64,000 nucleotides of DNA from Lysobacterales bacterium (GCA_016718605.1 JADKCY010000002.1:434001-498000), one strand, 5' to 3'; positions 24,591 through 34,591 are shown, numbered from the stretch's first letter. Translations and numbers: made by a program. The notes: generated by a model from the sequence alone, not told the origin.

Positions 24591-25519
24591 CACGCGGCCT
24601 CCTGTTGGCTGGCGACTTTGCAGCCCGGAAAGCCCAACTTCTCGCGCTGGGCGAAATAGGCTTCCGCCACCGACTTGGCGAGATTGCGCACGCGCAGGAT
24701 GTAACGCTGACGCTCGGTCACCGAAATGGCGCGCCGCGCATCCAGCAGGTTGAAGCTGTGACTGGCTTTGCAGACCTGATCGTAGGCGGGCAACGGCAGG
24801 CCAAGCTCAACCAGCTTGAGTGCCTCGGCCTCGCAGGCATCGAAACGATGGAATAGTTCTTCGACATTGGCGTGCTCGAAGTTGTAGGCCGACTGCTCGC
24901 GCTCGTTCTGCAGGAAGACATCGCCATACGTGACCGGCGTGCCGTCGGGCCCGTAAGTCCAGACCAGGTCGTAGACGTTGTCGCAGTTCTGCAGGTACAT
25001 GCACAGGCGTTCCAGACCGTAGGTGATCTCGCCGGTCACCGGACGGCATTCAATGCCACCGGCCTGCTGGAAATAGGTGAACTGGGTGACTTCCATGCCG
25101 TTCAACCAGACCTCCCAGCCCAGGCCCCAGGCGCCCAGCGTGGGCGATTCCCAGTTGTCCTCAACCAGACGCAGGTCGTGCACCAGCGGATCAACGCCAA
25201 GTGCTTTCAACGAGTCGAAATACAGTTCGACGATGTTGTCAGGATTGGGCTTCATCACCACCTGATACTGGTAGTAGTGCTGCAGGCGATTGGGGTTTTC
25301 GCCATAGCGACCATCGGTGGGACGCCGCGAAGGCTGTACGTAGGCCGCATTCCACGGCTCCGGTCCCAGCGCGCGCAGAAAGGTCGCCGGGTGGAATGTC
25401 CCCGCGCCCACTTCGAGGTCGAGCGGCTGGATCAGCACGCAACCTTGTTTGGCCCAATAGTCGTTGAGTTTTGTGATGAGCTGCTGAAAAGTCAGCACGG
25501 TCTGGGCGTGGTCCGCCAT
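24590..25519 (-). CDS. glyQ: glycine--tRNA ligase alpha subunit
   Basis: The 309-residue catalytic subunit carries class II aminoacyl-tRNA synthetase signatures: VLTFQQLITKLNDYWAKQGC at the start, GTFHPATFLRALGPEPW, YVQPSRRPTDGRYGENPNRL and TYGLERLCMYLQ. The ATG at 25519 (MADHAQTVL) gives the family length; an upstream in-frame start would add an unrelated 24 residues. The gene is divergent from the PulE-type ATPase gene, 89 bases away. Confidence 0.97.
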   Translation of the reverse strand: MADHAQTVLTFQQLITKLNDYWAKQGCVLIQPLDLEVGAGTFHPATFLRALGPEPWNAAYVQPSRRPTDGRYGENPNRLQHYYQYQVVMKPNPDNIVELYFDSLKALGVDPLVHDLRLVEDNWESPTLGAWGLGWEVWLNGMEVTQFTYFQQAGGIECRPVTGEITYGLERLCMYLQNCDNVYDLVWTYGPDGTPVTYGDVFLQNEREQSAYNFEHANVEELFHRFDACEAEALKLVELGLPLPAYDQVCKASHSFNLLDARRAISVTERQRYILRVRNLAKSVAEAYFAQREKLGFPGCKVASQQEAA

Positions 25520-25608
25520 ATCCAATCCAATCGCATGGAACGAGCGCGCTAGTATAGCGGTCAGGGGAAAATCCTCTGCGCCCGTTGCCACTCACAGGTC
25601 GAAGCTCC

Positions 25609-27429
25609 ATGACGCAAGCCCGTCGTCCCAGCGCCCATAAACCTGCAGCCTCTGCACTCCGCTTGCCGCTGAACCAAAAGCTCGAACTCGCGGCAGTACT
25701 ACGCTGCCTGCAGGAAGACGGCCTGATCAGCACCAGCGAGGCGATGCGGGCGCGACAGGCACATTCCAGCAACCGTCCGCAGTTTGAAGTCCACCCACTG
25801 GTGATGCTGGCCAACCAGAAACTGGCCTCGGCGGAAAAGGAAGGTATCGAACTCAGTCTGGAACGTCTGACCGTTTGGCTGGCCCAAGTGACTGGTGTGC
25901 CCTATCTGCGCATCGACCCTACCAAGATCGATGTGGCTGCCGTGACCGCGCTGTTCTCGCATGCCTATGCGCAGCGCTTCCGCATTCTGCCGGTGGAGGT
26001 CTACCCCGATCGCATCGTGGTTGCCACCAGCGAGCCGACCGATACGCGTTGGTTGGCCGATATCCAGCACATATTGCGGCGCGATATCGAACTGCGCGTC
26101 TCCAATCCGCTGGATATCCACCGCTACACCATGGAGTTCTTCGGGGTCACTCGCTCGGTGCGGCGCGCCAAGGATCAGGGCGAGGACAATCCCTCAGCCT
26201 CGTTGCCGAGCTTCGAGCAACTGGTGGAACTCGGTCGCACGGGTGAAGTCGGCGCGGACGACCGCCACATCGTTCACATCGTCGATTGGCTGCTGCAATA
26301 CGCCTACGAGCAACGCGCCTCCGACATCCATTTGGAGCCGCGACGTGACATCAGTCGGGTGCGCTTCCGCATCGACGGCGTGTTGCACAAGGTGTTCGAG
26401 GTCCCGACGCCGGTGATGACGGCGGTGGTCAGCCGTATCAAGGTACTGGGCCGAATGGATGTGGCGGAGAAGCGTCGCCCGCAGGATGGTCGCATCAAGA
26501 CCCGCTCGCCGGGTGGGCGCGAAGTGGAAATGCGTCTATCGACCATGCCGACGGCCTTCGGCGAAAAATGCGTGATGCGTATCTTCGACCCGGATACTGC
26601 GTTGAAGTCCATCGAAGCGCTGGGCTTCAATCCCGACGAAGCCGACGCTTGGAACGCGCTCGTTCAACGCCCGCACGGCATCGTGCTGGTGACCGGCCCG
26701 ACGGGCTCGGGCAAGACCACCACGCTGTACTCCACCCTCAAGCGACTGGCGACCGCAGACGTCAACGTTTGCACGGTCGAAGATCCGATCGAAATGATCG
26801 CGCCCGAGTTCAACCAGATGCAGGTGCATCAAGCGATCGATCTGGATTTCGCCTCGGGCGTGCGCACCCTCTTGCGACAAGACCCCGACATCATCATGGT
26901 CGGCGAAATCCGTGACTTGGAAACCGCACAGATGGCGGTGCAGGCCTCGCTGACTGGCCATCTGGTGCTATCTACTCTGCATACCAACGATGCCTGCTCG
27001 GCGATCACCCGCCTGCTCGATCTGGGCGTACCGCACTACCTGATCCAGTCCACGGTCAACGGCATTCTGGCGCAACGTCTGGTGCGCACCCTGTGTCCGC
27101 ATTGCAAGCGCGAAGCGCCGTGCGAAGCGCCTGCGTGGCGCAGCCTGACCGGGCGGCATCCGTTGCCACAACCTGCCGTGATCTGCGCCCCCGTCGGCTG
27201 TCTCGAATGCCGCAACACCGGCTATCTGGGTCGCATTGGTCTGTACGAAATGCTGACCCTCACCCCGCGCCTGACGGCGATGATCAAACCGGGTCTGGAC
27301 TTGGCCGACTTCACGCGCGCCGCCGAGCAGGATGGCATGAGTCCCTTGCGGGCCGCCGCTGCGGCACATGTCGCCGCTGGGCTGACCACCATTGAGGAAT
27401 GCATGACGGTGCTGCCCCCGGAGCTCTGA
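25609..27429 (+). CDS. PulE/GspE-type secretion or pilus assembly ATPase
   Basis: The 606-residue protein has an N-terminal MshEN-like region (about residues 80-180), Walker A GPTGSGKTTTLYS (about 363-375), the Asp box SDIHLEP, Walker B RQDPDIIMVGEIRD (about 425-437), a HLVLSTLHTND histidine box, and a zinc tetracysteine (CPHC and CLEC, about 495 and 530). It should hydrolyse ATP to drive a type II secretion or type IV pilus machine. No other Gsp or Pil gene flanks it, so its partner system cannot be assigned. It ends directly against tatC with no spacer. Confidence 0.9.
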   Translation: MTQARRPSAHKPAASALRLPLNQKLELAAVLRCLQEDGLISTSEAMRARQAHSSNRPQFEVHPLVMLANQKLASAEKEGIELSLERLTVWLAQVTGVPYLRIDPTKIDVAAVTALFSHAYAQRFRILPVEVYPDRIVVATSEPTDTRWLADIQHILRRDIELRVSNPLDIHRYTMEFFGVTRSVRRAKDQGEDNPSASLPSFEQLVELGRTGEVGADDRHIVHIVDWLLQYAYEQRASDIHLEPRRDISRVRFRIDGVLHKVFEVPTPVMTAVVSRIKVLGRMDVAEKRRPQDGRIKTRSPGGREVEMRLSTMPTAFGEKCVMRIFDPDTALKSIEALGFNPDEADAWNALVQRPHGIVLVTGPTGSGKTTTLYSTLKRLATADVNVCTVEDPIEMIAPEFNQMQVHQAIDLDFASGVRTLLRQDPDIIMVGEIRDLETAQMAVQASLTGHLVLSTLHTNDACSAITRLLDLGVPHYLIQSTVNGILAQRLVRTLCPHCKREAPCEAPAWRSLTGRHPLPQPAVICAPVGCLECRNTGYLGRIGLYEMLTLTPRLTAMIKPGLDLADFTRAAEQDGMSPLRAAAAAHVAAGLTTIEECMTVLPPEL

Positions 27430-28206
27430 TCAGCCCGCGTCACCTGCGGGCTTGGCGCCATCGCCATCGCCTTCGCGCACCAGCATGCGGGTCGCAATGA
27501 TGCCCAATTCGTAGAGCAAGGCCATCGGAATGGCCAGCATCAACTGCGAGACCACATCCGGCGGCGTGATGATCGCCGCGACGACAAAGGCACCGACGAT
27601 CACATAACCACGCGCTTCGCGCATCTGCGCCACGCTGACCCAGCGCAGCAGACCCATGATGACCACCGCCACCGGCACTTCGAAACTGAAACCGAAGGCC
27701 AGAAACAGCACCAGCACAAAGTCGAGATAGCGGCTGATATCGGTCATCACCGCCACGCCTTCCGGCGCAATGCCGGTGAGAAATCCGAACACCACCGGCA
27801 TCACCAGAAAATAGGCGAAGGCGCAGCCGATATAGAACAGGGAAACCGCCGCAACCAGCAGCGGCAGGGCCAGTTTGCGCTCGTGCTTGTACAGGCCCGG
27901 CGCCACAAACGCCCACGCTTGGTAGAGCATCACCGGCATGGCCAGCATGATGGCGGCCACAAACGCCAGCTTGATCGGCGCGAAGAACGGGCTGGCGACA
28001 TCAATCGCCACCATCTGCGCGTCATCGGGCAACTTGTCCAGCAAGGGCTTCGCCACCCAGGAATAGAGGGTGTTGGCAAACGGCATCAAGACCAAAAACA
28101 CCGCGACAATGGCGACTACGGCACGCAACAGGCGTGAACGCAGTTCGATCAGATGCGACAACAGGCCCTGTTCGGCCTCTTCTGCACCACGATCGGCAGC
28201 AGTCAT
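27430..28206 (-). CDS. tatC: Sec-independent protein translocase TatC
   Basis: This 258-residue protein has six membrane helices and family motifs HLIELRSRLLRAVV near the N-terminus, FVAPGLYKHERK, and SRYLDFVLVLFLAFGFSFE. With TatB it forms the receptor for twin-arginine signal peptides. The start overlaps the tatB stop by four bases (ATGA). The DUF1501 protein in this window is a plausible Tat substrate. Confidence 0.97.
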   Translation of the reverse strand: MTAADRGAEEAEQGLLSHLIELRSRLLRAVVAIVAVFLVLMPFANTLYSWVAKPLLDKLPDDAQMVAIDVASPFFAPIKLAFVAAIMLAMPVMLYQAWAFVAPGLYKHERKLALPLLVAAVSLFYIGCAFAYFLVMPVVFGFLTGIAPEGVAVMTDISRYLDFVLVLFLAFGFSFEVPVAVVIMGLLRWVSVAQMREARGYVIVGAFVVAAIITPPDVVSQLMLAIPMALLYELGIIATRMLVREGDGDGAKPAGDAG

Positions 28207-28751
28207 GGCGTTGCGGCCTGCTTGGTCACGGACGGCGACGGGTCTGTCACCTCTTGAATACTTGGGGTCGTCTGCGCTGCGTCGACGTTTGACGCAACAA
28301 CGATCTCAGGCAGCAACGCCTCGACGGGTTGCGCAGCCAATTCGGCCTCACTGGGCGCGCGCCCAATCTGCCGTCGGGCATCGCTGCGCACGCTGTCCCA
28401 TTCAGGATCGGTCTCCAGCGGCATGGGTTCCAGCAAGGGTTTGGCTTGTGCCGCTGCGCGCAGAGCCGCTTCACCTTGTTTGAATTCATCACGCACGTCC
28501 GAAACGCTCTCCTGCAAAGCCTGTTTGGCTTCCTGCAGGGACTGCGTCAACTCGCTGGCCTTGACGCTGCGCTTCAATTCCTCGGTGGCCAGTTCACGTT
28601 CAAACTCGGCACGCACGGAGTGCCAACTTTGGCGCGCTTTGCGCACGTAAAAACCGAGCTTGCGCGCCGCCTTTGGCAAACGCTCCGGGCCCAGTACGAT
28701 CAGCGCCACGACACCGATCACCAGCATTTCCATCAGGCCGACATCAAACAT
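28203..28751 (-). CDS. tatB: Sec-independent protein translocase TatB
   Basis: The 182-residue protein starts with the TatA/B helix MFDVGLMEMLVIGVVALIVL, containing the conserved GPERLP that identifies TatB. An amphipathic helix and a long acidic, disordered tail follow. It partners TatC in signal-peptide recognition. It lies 11 bases after tatA. Confidence 0.96.
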   Translation of the reverse strand: MFDVGLMEMLVIGVVALIVLGPERLPKAARKLGFYVRKARQSWHSVRAEFERELATEELKRSVKASELTQSLQEAKQALQESVSDVRDEFKQGEAALRAAAQAKPLLEPMPLETDPEWDSVRSDARRQIGRAPSEAELAAQPVEALLPEIVVASNVDAAQTTPSIQEVTDPSPSVTKQAATP

Positions 28752-28762
28752 TGCGGCGCGAC

Positions 28763-28978
28763 TTACTCGCTGCGCTGCTTGCTGCTGTCTTTCACCGACT
28801 CACTTTCGCGTGACTCGGAAGACAGTTTTTCGGGCTCGCTTTCGTCGCGCATGCCTTGCTTGAAGTTCTTGATCGCTGCACCCAGGTCGCCACCCGCATT
28901 GCGCAGCTTCTTGGTGCCAAACACCAGCAGCACCACGATCAGCACGATGACCCAGTGCCAGATACTCAAACCGCCCAT
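28763..28978 (-). CDS. tatA: Sec-independent protein translocase TatA
   Basis: The 71-residue protein has the single helix LSIWHWVIVLIVVLLVFGTK, the FGTKKLRNAGGDLGAAIKNF amphipathic segment and a charged tail. These are the TatA pore-forming features. First gene of tatABC on the minus strand. Confidence 0.96.
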   Translation of the reverse strand: MGGLSIWHWVIVLIVVLLVFGTKKLRNAGGDLGAAIKNFKQGMRDESEPEKLSSESRESESVKDSSKQRSE

Positions 28979-29078
28979 TCCGCTCTCCTCGTCAAAGTTT
29001 CAACCCGCAGGTCAAGTGCGCAGCATACCGCAGGCAAGTCGATGGACCGATGACGGAAGGTCGAATGGCCGAGCGCGA

Positions 29079-30206
29079 TCATTGCGCTTCAGGTTCACCG
29101 CGCGCCCGGCGCGCATAGAACTCCGCGCGAAACGCCTCGAATTGCCCCGCCTCAATGGCGCTGCGAATGCCCGCCATCAACTGCTGGTAGTAGTGCAGGT
29201 TGTGCTGCGTGGCCAGCATGCTGCCCAGCATCTCGTTGCAGCGATCCAGGTGCCGAAGATAGGCGCGACTAAAGCCGTTGCTGCAGGCGTAGCAGCCGCA
29301 CGCCGGGTCAATCGGACGCGTGTCGTGCTCGTATTTGGCGTTGCGGATGCGCAATGCGCCGAAATCGGTGAAGTAATGACCGTTGCGCGCATTGCGGGTC
29401 GGCATCACGCAATCGAACATGTCGATGCCGCGCGCGACCGCTTCTACGATGTCTTCGGGGCGACCCACACCCATCAGATAGCGAGGCCGATCCGTCGGCA
29501 GTTGCGGACAGGTATGTTCGAGCATGTGATTGCGCTCGGCTTCCGGCTCGCCGACCGCCAGACCACCGACGGCATAGCCATCGAAGCCAATGTCCACCAG
29601 ACCACGCACCGATTGCGTGCGCAATTCGGGAAACACGCCGCCCTGCACGATGCCAAACAGCGCGGCATCGTTGCCCTCGTGCGCGCGGCGCGAGCGCTCG
29701 GCCCAGCGCAGCGACAATTGCATGGACTCGCGTGCTTGTTTCTCAGTCGCCGGATAGGGCGTGCATTCGTCGAAGATCATCACGATGTCAGAGTCCAGCA
29801 CGCGCTGAATTTGCATCGACACTTCCGGACTGAGGAGAACTTTGCTGCCATCGACCGGCGAGGCAAAGGTGACACCTTCTTCGCTGATTTTGCGCCGCTT
29901 GGCCAATGAGAACACCTGGAAGCCGCCCGAATCGGTCAGAATCGGCCCATCCCAGCGGGCAAAGCCATGCAGACCACCGTGCACCTCGATGACCTTCAGG
30001 CCGGGCCTCAGGTAGAGGTGGAAGGTGTTGCCCAGAATGATCTCGGCACCAATGGCGCGAATATCCCGCGGGGTCATCGCCTTGACCGTGCCATAGGTGC
30101 CGACCGGCATGAAGGCAGGCGTTTCGACCGAGCCTCGCGGAAAACTCAGCCGACCGCGCCGCGCGCCGCCGCTTTGAGCCAACAAAGCAAATGCCAAACG
30201 ACTCAT
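29079..30206 (-). CDS. tgt: queuine tRNA-ribosyltransferase
   Basis: The 375-residue enzyme exchanges guanine 34 of GU(N) tRNAs for the queuine precursor preQ1. Motifs include the nucleophile region GGFQVFSLAKRRKISEEGV, DECTPYPATEKQARES, the catalytic FDCVMPTRNARNG and the zinc CGCYACSNGFSRAYLRHL. The ATG at 30206 overlaps the queA stop (ATGA). Together with queA it carries out the last steps of queuosine synthesis. Confidence 0.97.
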   Translation of the reverse strand: MSRLAFALLAQSGGARRGRLSFPRGSVETPAFMPVGTYGTVKAMTPRDIRAIGAEIILGNTFHLYLRPGLKVIEVHGGLHGFARWDGPILTDSGGFQVFSLAKRRKISEEGVTFASPVDGSKVLLSPEVSMQIQRVLDSDIVMIFDECTPYPATEKQARESMQLSLRWAERSRRAHEGNDAALFGIVQGGVFPELRTQSVRGLVDIGFDGYAVGGLAVGEPEAERNHMLEHTCPQLPTDRPRYLMGVGRPEDIVEAVARGIDMFDCVMPTRNARNGHYFTDFGALRIRNAKYEHDTRPIDPACGCYACSNGFSRAYLRHLDRCNEMLGSMLATQHNLHYYQQLMAGIRSAIEAGQFEAFRAEFYARRARGEPEAQ

Positions 30207-31231
30207 GCACCCTCCGGGGATAACCACATCGCATCACCGTAGGAAAAGAACCGATAGCGCGCTGCGACCGCATGACGATAGGCGGCGAGAACGCGCTCGC
30301 GCCCGGCGAACGCAGACACCAGCATCAGCAACGTCGATTGCGGCAAGTGGAAATTGGTGATCAAGGCGTCGACCGAGCGGATGCGATACCCGGGGAAAAT
30401 GAAGATCTGCGTCTCACCAGCAAAAGGCTGCAGTTCACCCTCGCGCATGGCGCTTTCCAGCGCGCGGACCACGGTGGTGCCAACCGCGATCACCCGATGT
30501 CCCGCCGCGCGCGTGCGACGCACCTGCTCGACCAGTTCGGCGCCGACGTTCAGCCACTCGCTGTGCATGGTGTGCTCGTGAACACTCTCGGCACGCATCG
30601 GTTGGAAGGTGCCGGCACCGACATGCAGCGTGACGTGTCCAAACTGCACACCACGTTCCCCAAGTCGTTGCAGCAGCGCCTCGTCGAAATGCAAGCCTGC
30701 GGTTGGCGCGGCCACCGCACCGGTCGAACGGGCGAAAACGGTCTGGTAACGCTCGGCGTCCGCCGCGTCAGGCTCACGCTGGATATAGGGCGGCAAGGGC
30801 AAACGTCCAGCGCGCAGCAATAGTTTCTCTAGGGCTTCGTCGCCCAACAGGCGCAAGCGATAAAACTCGCCATCGCGACCCAGCACTTCGAACTCGCCAC
30901 CCGCATCGAGATGAATCCGTGCGCCGGGCTTGGGCGATTTGCTGACCCCCAGTTGCGCGCGTGCTTCGTGACTGTCGATGACTCGCTCGATCAGGATCTC
31001 GACCCGGCCACCGCTATCCTTGGCGCCAAAAAGTCGCGCGGGCAGCACGCGTGTGTCGTTGAAGATCAACAGATCACCCGACTGCAACAGACCCGGCAGT
31101 TCGGCGAACTGGCGATCCTCGAAGGGTTCAGCCCCTCGCAGGCACAACAACCGGCTGGCGGATCGCTCAGACAAGGGGACTTGAGCGATCAATTCGGGCG
31201 GCAGCTCAAAATGAAAATCGGATTTCTTCAC
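30203..31231 (-). CDS. queA: S-adenosylmethionine:tRNA ribosyltransferase-isomerase
   Basis: The 342-residue protein starts KKSDFHFELPPELIAQVPLS and carries the family motifs LLIFNDTRVLPARL, APTAGLHFDEALLQRL, HVGAGTFQPMR and ITNFHLPQSTLLMLVSAF. It transfers the ribosyl moiety of AdoMet to preQ1-tRNA to form epoxyqueuosine. It is coupled to tgt. Confidence 0.97.
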   Translation of the reverse strand: MKKSDFHFELPPELIAQVPLSERSASRLLCLRGAEPFEDRQFAELPGLLQSGDLLIFNDTRVLPARLFGAKDSGGRVEILIERVIDSHEARAQLGVSKSPKPGARIHLDAGGEFEVLGRDGEFYRLRLLGDEALEKLLLRAGRLPLPPYIQREPDAADAERYQTVFARSTGAVAAPTAGLHFDEALLQRLGERGVQFGHVTLHVGAGTFQPMRAESVHEHTMHSEWLNVGAELVEQVRRTRAAGHRVIAVGTTVVRALESAMREGELQPFAGETQIFIFPGYRIRSVDALITNFHLPQSTLLMLVSAFAGRERVLAAYRHAVAARYRFFSYGDAMWLSPEGA

Positions 31232-31307
31232 GCCAATAGGTCACTCGCAGGGCCGCGCATTATCCGGCCCCGCGATTGCCGCGACAATCCATTGGCTGCC
31301 GATCATC

Positions 31308-32792
31308 TCACCACTGGTAGGTCACACTGTAGCGGAGCGTGCGCTTGCCCTCTGGCGGCACCGACACCGCAAAGTCGATGGTCTGGGCATCCTGTTTCCG
31401 GTAGTCCTGACTGGCTTCCGCGATCTTCCAGTCGCTCCAGCGATACAGGTATTCGCGCACCGTAAGATCGACGGCGACCTTTTTGCCATTGCGCAGTTCG
31501 ACTTCAAACGATTCGACGATACGTCGGGCCTTTTCGTCGTAGGCGAACGCCGTCTGTTTGCGCTCGCCCACCACGTCGAAGGACTTGCCGAGCGTCAAAC
31601 GCAGGGTTTCGCCGCGCGGCGTGTGCTCGATCAGATCCTCGCCAATGAACTCCAGGCTGCCATCGACCGCATTCTGCTGATTGACCCGCACACGTCCTCC
31701 CGGCAGCGGCAAGCCCATGCGGTTGGCCTCCGTGTTGGCAAACAACAGATACGCGTTTACTTCGCCCTTCTGGGTTGCTGCGAAGTTCTGGTCCAGATTG
31801 GGGCCCGACCAGTAGTAAGGCTGCGGGGATGCGGTAAACACCAGTTCGCGCTGACAGTTCGTGCCGAGAATGGCAGGGAACAGCTCCAGTTGCTTGACCG
31901 AATTGTCGGGCAAATCGGTGCGCCGCCCGAGTGTATAGAGGTGGTATTCGAACAGCTCTGATTCGGCGAAGCCGGCAGGCGCTGGCGCCGGCGCAGCCAT
32001 TGGCACCGGCATGTCGTATGCCGCCCGTTCCATCGGCGCCGGTGCCCGATTGACTTGACCCGCGACCAGTTTCAGTTGCGCGCTCGGATAACTGGCACCG
32101 GATTGATTGACCAGACTGACCCAAGCTTGCAGATCCAGTTTGCACATGCCACCGGCGTCGACCAACGTCGCGTTGTAGTCAGTCCACCAAGTCATGCCCT
32201 GCGTCTGGTAGCTGACTTGTGCATCATGCTTGCCGCCGCGCTGCGCATCGAGCGTCCATACCAAGGTTGGCTTGCTCATCAGTCCGCCAGGCAGTGCAGG
32301 AAATTCGACGTTCGACCACGAGTTCAAGGTCAGCACCGAACCATCCTCGCGCGCCAAGATCAATCCGCCGGTCGCAGACAGCAACCGCCCACTGATGCGG
32401 TCGCTCTGTTCCCCACGCAAACGCTCCACCATGATCTGCTGGCCAAGATAGCGCTGCAGCAATTTTTGCGAATCGACCAGATCATATTGGTAGTTCTGTT
32501 CGATCACGCGTGTACCAGCTGGATCGGTCAACGAGGCAAAACTGACCGTCGTCGGATCGATCCGCTTGGCCACATCGCTGAAGCGCACTTCGCCAATACC
32601 TTGCGGCAGCGACATTTCGCGTCGATCACGCACCAAGGCGTAACCAGGCAGGCGGTCGCCATAGTCCGCCAAGCGCTCGGTGCTGAGGCTGCCGGGTTGC
32701 GCAGCACTGTAGACCGTCAACGAATAGTCTGCCGCCGACAGCGGCATGGACAGGCTCACTGCAATGGCTGCAGACAAAGCAAGAATCCGCAT
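31308..32792 (-). CDS. secreted DUF4139-domain protein
   Basis: The 494-residue protein has a signal peptide (MRILALSAAIAVSLSMPLSA) and a strong ribosome site (GGAGGTGTTCC). The C-terminal half matches DUF4139 (LYTLGRRTDLPDNSVKQLEL, VREYLYRWSDWKIAEASQDY, SVPPEGKRTLRYSVTYQW). A Pro/Ala/Met linker (APAPMERAAYDMPVPMAAPA) separates the halves. The family is beta-rich and of unknown function. Confidence 0.82.
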   Translation of the reverse strand: MRILALSAAIAVSLSMPLSAADYSLTVYSAAQPGSLSTERLADYGDRLPGYALVRDRREMSLPQGIGEVRFSDVAKRIDPTTVSFASLTDPAGTRVIEQNYQYDLVDSQKLLQRYLGQQIMVERLRGEQSDRISGRLLSATGGLILAREDGSVLTLNSWSNVEFPALPGGLMSKPTLVWTLDAQRGGKHDAQVSYQTQGMTWWTDYNATLVDAGGMCKLDLQAWVSLVNQSGASYPSAQLKLVAGQVNRAPAPMERAAYDMPVPMAAPAPAPAGFAESELFEYHLYTLGRRTDLPDNSVKQLELFPAILGTNCQRELVFTASPQPYYWSGPNLDQNFAATQKGEVNAYLLFANTEANRMGLPLPGGRVRVNQQNAVDGSLEFIGEDLIEHTPRGETLRLTLGKSFDVVGERKQTAFAYDEKARRIVESFEVELRNGKKVAVDLTVREYLYRWSDWKIAEASQDYRKQDAQTIDFAVSVPPEGKRTLRYSVTYQW

Positions 32793-32903
32793 GGAACACC
32801 TCCGTACACCCGCGACTGGGCGAGACAGAGCATAGGCGCTTGATGGGGGCAAACAACATCGTCACACGATGACGCCAACAGGCGTGGCTTCAGGAATGCC
32901 CGC

Positions 32904-34184
32904 TCAGCGGGCGTGCCGAATCGCCATCAGCAGCGCCAACATCAACAAGGACGCGGCCAGATAGAAGGCCAGGCCCGGCACATGCCATTCGACCGGATGG
33001 CGAATGGCCGCAGCGAACAACTGGGTAAACAGGAACGGACCGACAATGCCAGCCATCCCGGTCAGGCTGGTCAGCGCGCCTTGCAAACGTCCCTGCGCAG
33101 AGGCCTCGACGCGACGACTCAACAAACCTTGCATCGATGGCGTGGCAAAACCCCAACTCGCCATCACCGGAATCGCCAGCCAGATCCAAGCCGCGCTGGG
33201 CGCATAGCCGTACAACAGAAACCCCAAGGCGCCCGCCAGCAACCCAACGCGCAACATGCGGACCTCACCATAACGGGGCACCATTCGCCGCACCAGCCCG
33301 CCCTGCACCAGCGCCGACGACACACCGACCGCAGCCAGTGCGATACCGACCTGCCACTCGCTCCAACCAAAGCGATAGTCGGCGTACAGCACAAATATCG
33401 CCGGAAGCGACATGTGCGCCAGTTGGCTCAGAAAGCCAATCGCAGCCAGTGGTGCGACGCCCGCATGCGCGCGCAGGAAGCGAAAGGCTCCCAGCGGATT
33501 GGCACCACGCCACGCAAAGGGCGCGCGACGCTCGGGCGGCAAGGACTCCGGCAGGATGAAGAAGCCGTATGCGAAGTTCAGCAGACTCAAGCCCGCTGCC
33601 ACCCAGAACGGCAAACGCTGATCGACGCTGCCCAGCAAGCCACCCAAGGCTGGGCCAATGACAAATCCCAGTCCGAATGCAGCGCCCAGCATGCCAAACG
33701 CCGCCGCACGCTTTTCTGCCGGGGTGACATCCGCGATATACGCATTCGCGGTCGCAATGCTGGCCGAGGTCATGCCCGCAAAAACCCGCCCGGCAAACAG
33801 CACCCACAGGTTGGGCGCCAGTGCCATCACGATGTAATCCAAGCCCAGTCCGAGATTGGACAACAGAACCACTGGACGGCGCCCGAAGCGATCCGACAGC
33901 GCGCCAAGCAGCGGCGAGCAGAGAAACTGCATGCCCGCAAAGGCAGCCGCAAACCAGCCGTACCAGTTTGCCGCCCCGGCCGAGTCGCCGCCTTGAAATC
34001 CCAACACAAGTTTCGGCAAGACCGGGATCATCACGCCCAAGGCGAGGATGTCCAGCGCCACCGTGATGAAGATGAACACCACGGCGGCACGCCGCGCAGT
34101 GACCGGCGCAGCGGACGTTTCCGTTGCTGCGGACTTGTCCAGAATCAGCCGCCCAGACGCTCTTTGATCTTGCCCGAAACCCAT
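32904..34184 (-). CDS. MFS transporter, TetA/TCR-like
   Basis: This 426-residue, 12-helix major facilitator has the family's VALDILALGVMIPVLPKLV first helix, the motif A GALSDRFGRRPVVLLS and motif C GPALGGLLG. The likeness is to the TetA(DHA1) drug-exporter branch, but the substrate cannot be assigned. The ATG at 34184 lies inside the end of yqeY (40-base overlap) and leaves about 30 polar residues before the first helix. No better start exists in frame. Confidence 0.87.
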   Translation of the reverse strand: MGFGQDQRASGRLILDKSAATETSAAPVTARRAAVVFIFITVALDILALGVMIPVLPKLVLGFQGGDSAGAANWYGWFAAAFAGMQFLCSPLLGALSDRFGRRPVVLLSNLGLGLDYIVMALAPNLWVLFAGRVFAGMTSASIATANAYIADVTPAEKRAAAFGMLGAAFGLGFVIGPALGGLLGSVDQRLPFWVAAGLSLLNFAYGFFILPESLPPERRAPFAWRGANPLGAFRFLRAHAGVAPLAAIGFLSQLAHMSLPAIFVLYADYRFGWSEWQVGIALAAVGVSSALVQGGLVRRMVPRYGEVRMLRVGLLAGALGFLLYGYAPSAAWIWLAIPVMASWGFATPSMQGLLSRRVEASAQGRLQGALTSLTGMAGIVGPFLFTQLFAAAIRHPVEWHVPGLAFYLAASLLMLALLMAIRHAR

Positions 34185-34591
34185 CCCATATCGGCACGGC
34201 CCTGCAATTTCGGCTTCAGCAAACCAACCACCTTGCCCATGTCCCGCGCAGTGCTGGCACCGCTTTCGGAAATCGCCGCCTCGATCAGGGCATTGATCTC
34301 GTCCTCGCCTAACTGTGCAGGCAAATACGCCTGAATGACGCCGATTTCGTAACGTTCCTGCGCCGCCAGATCCTCGCGACTGGCCGCTTCGAACTGTTGG
34401 ACCGAGTCTTTGCGCTGCTTGAGCATCTTTTCGAGAACGGCCAGCACCTGACCGTCATCCAGACTGATGCGCTCATCCACTTCGCGCTGCTTCAGCGCGG
34501 CCAGAATCAGGCGAATCACCGCCAATTGCTCTTTCGCGCCGCCCTTCATGGCGGCCTTCATGTCTTCCGTCAGACGGATCTTTAGGCTCAT
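34145..34591 (-). CDS. yqeY: GatB/YqeY domain protein
   Basis: The 148-residue helical protein matches YqeY (SLKIRLTEDMKAAMKGGAKE, YLPAQLGEDEINALIEAAI, TARDMGKVVGLLKPKLQGRA, DMGWVSGKIKERL). The domain resembles the tRNA-binding tail of GatB, but its role is unclear. It follows rpsU, as in many gammaproteobacteria. In the usual arrangement dnaG and rpoD come next; here a transporter does. Confidence 0.93.
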   Translation of the reverse strand: MSLKIRLTEDMKAAMKGGAKEQLAVIRLILAALKQREVDERISLDDGQVLAVLEKMLKQRKDSVQQFEAASREDLAAQERYEIGVIQAYLPAQLGEDEINALIEAAISESGASTARDMGKVVGLLKPKLQGRADMGWVSGKIKERLGG

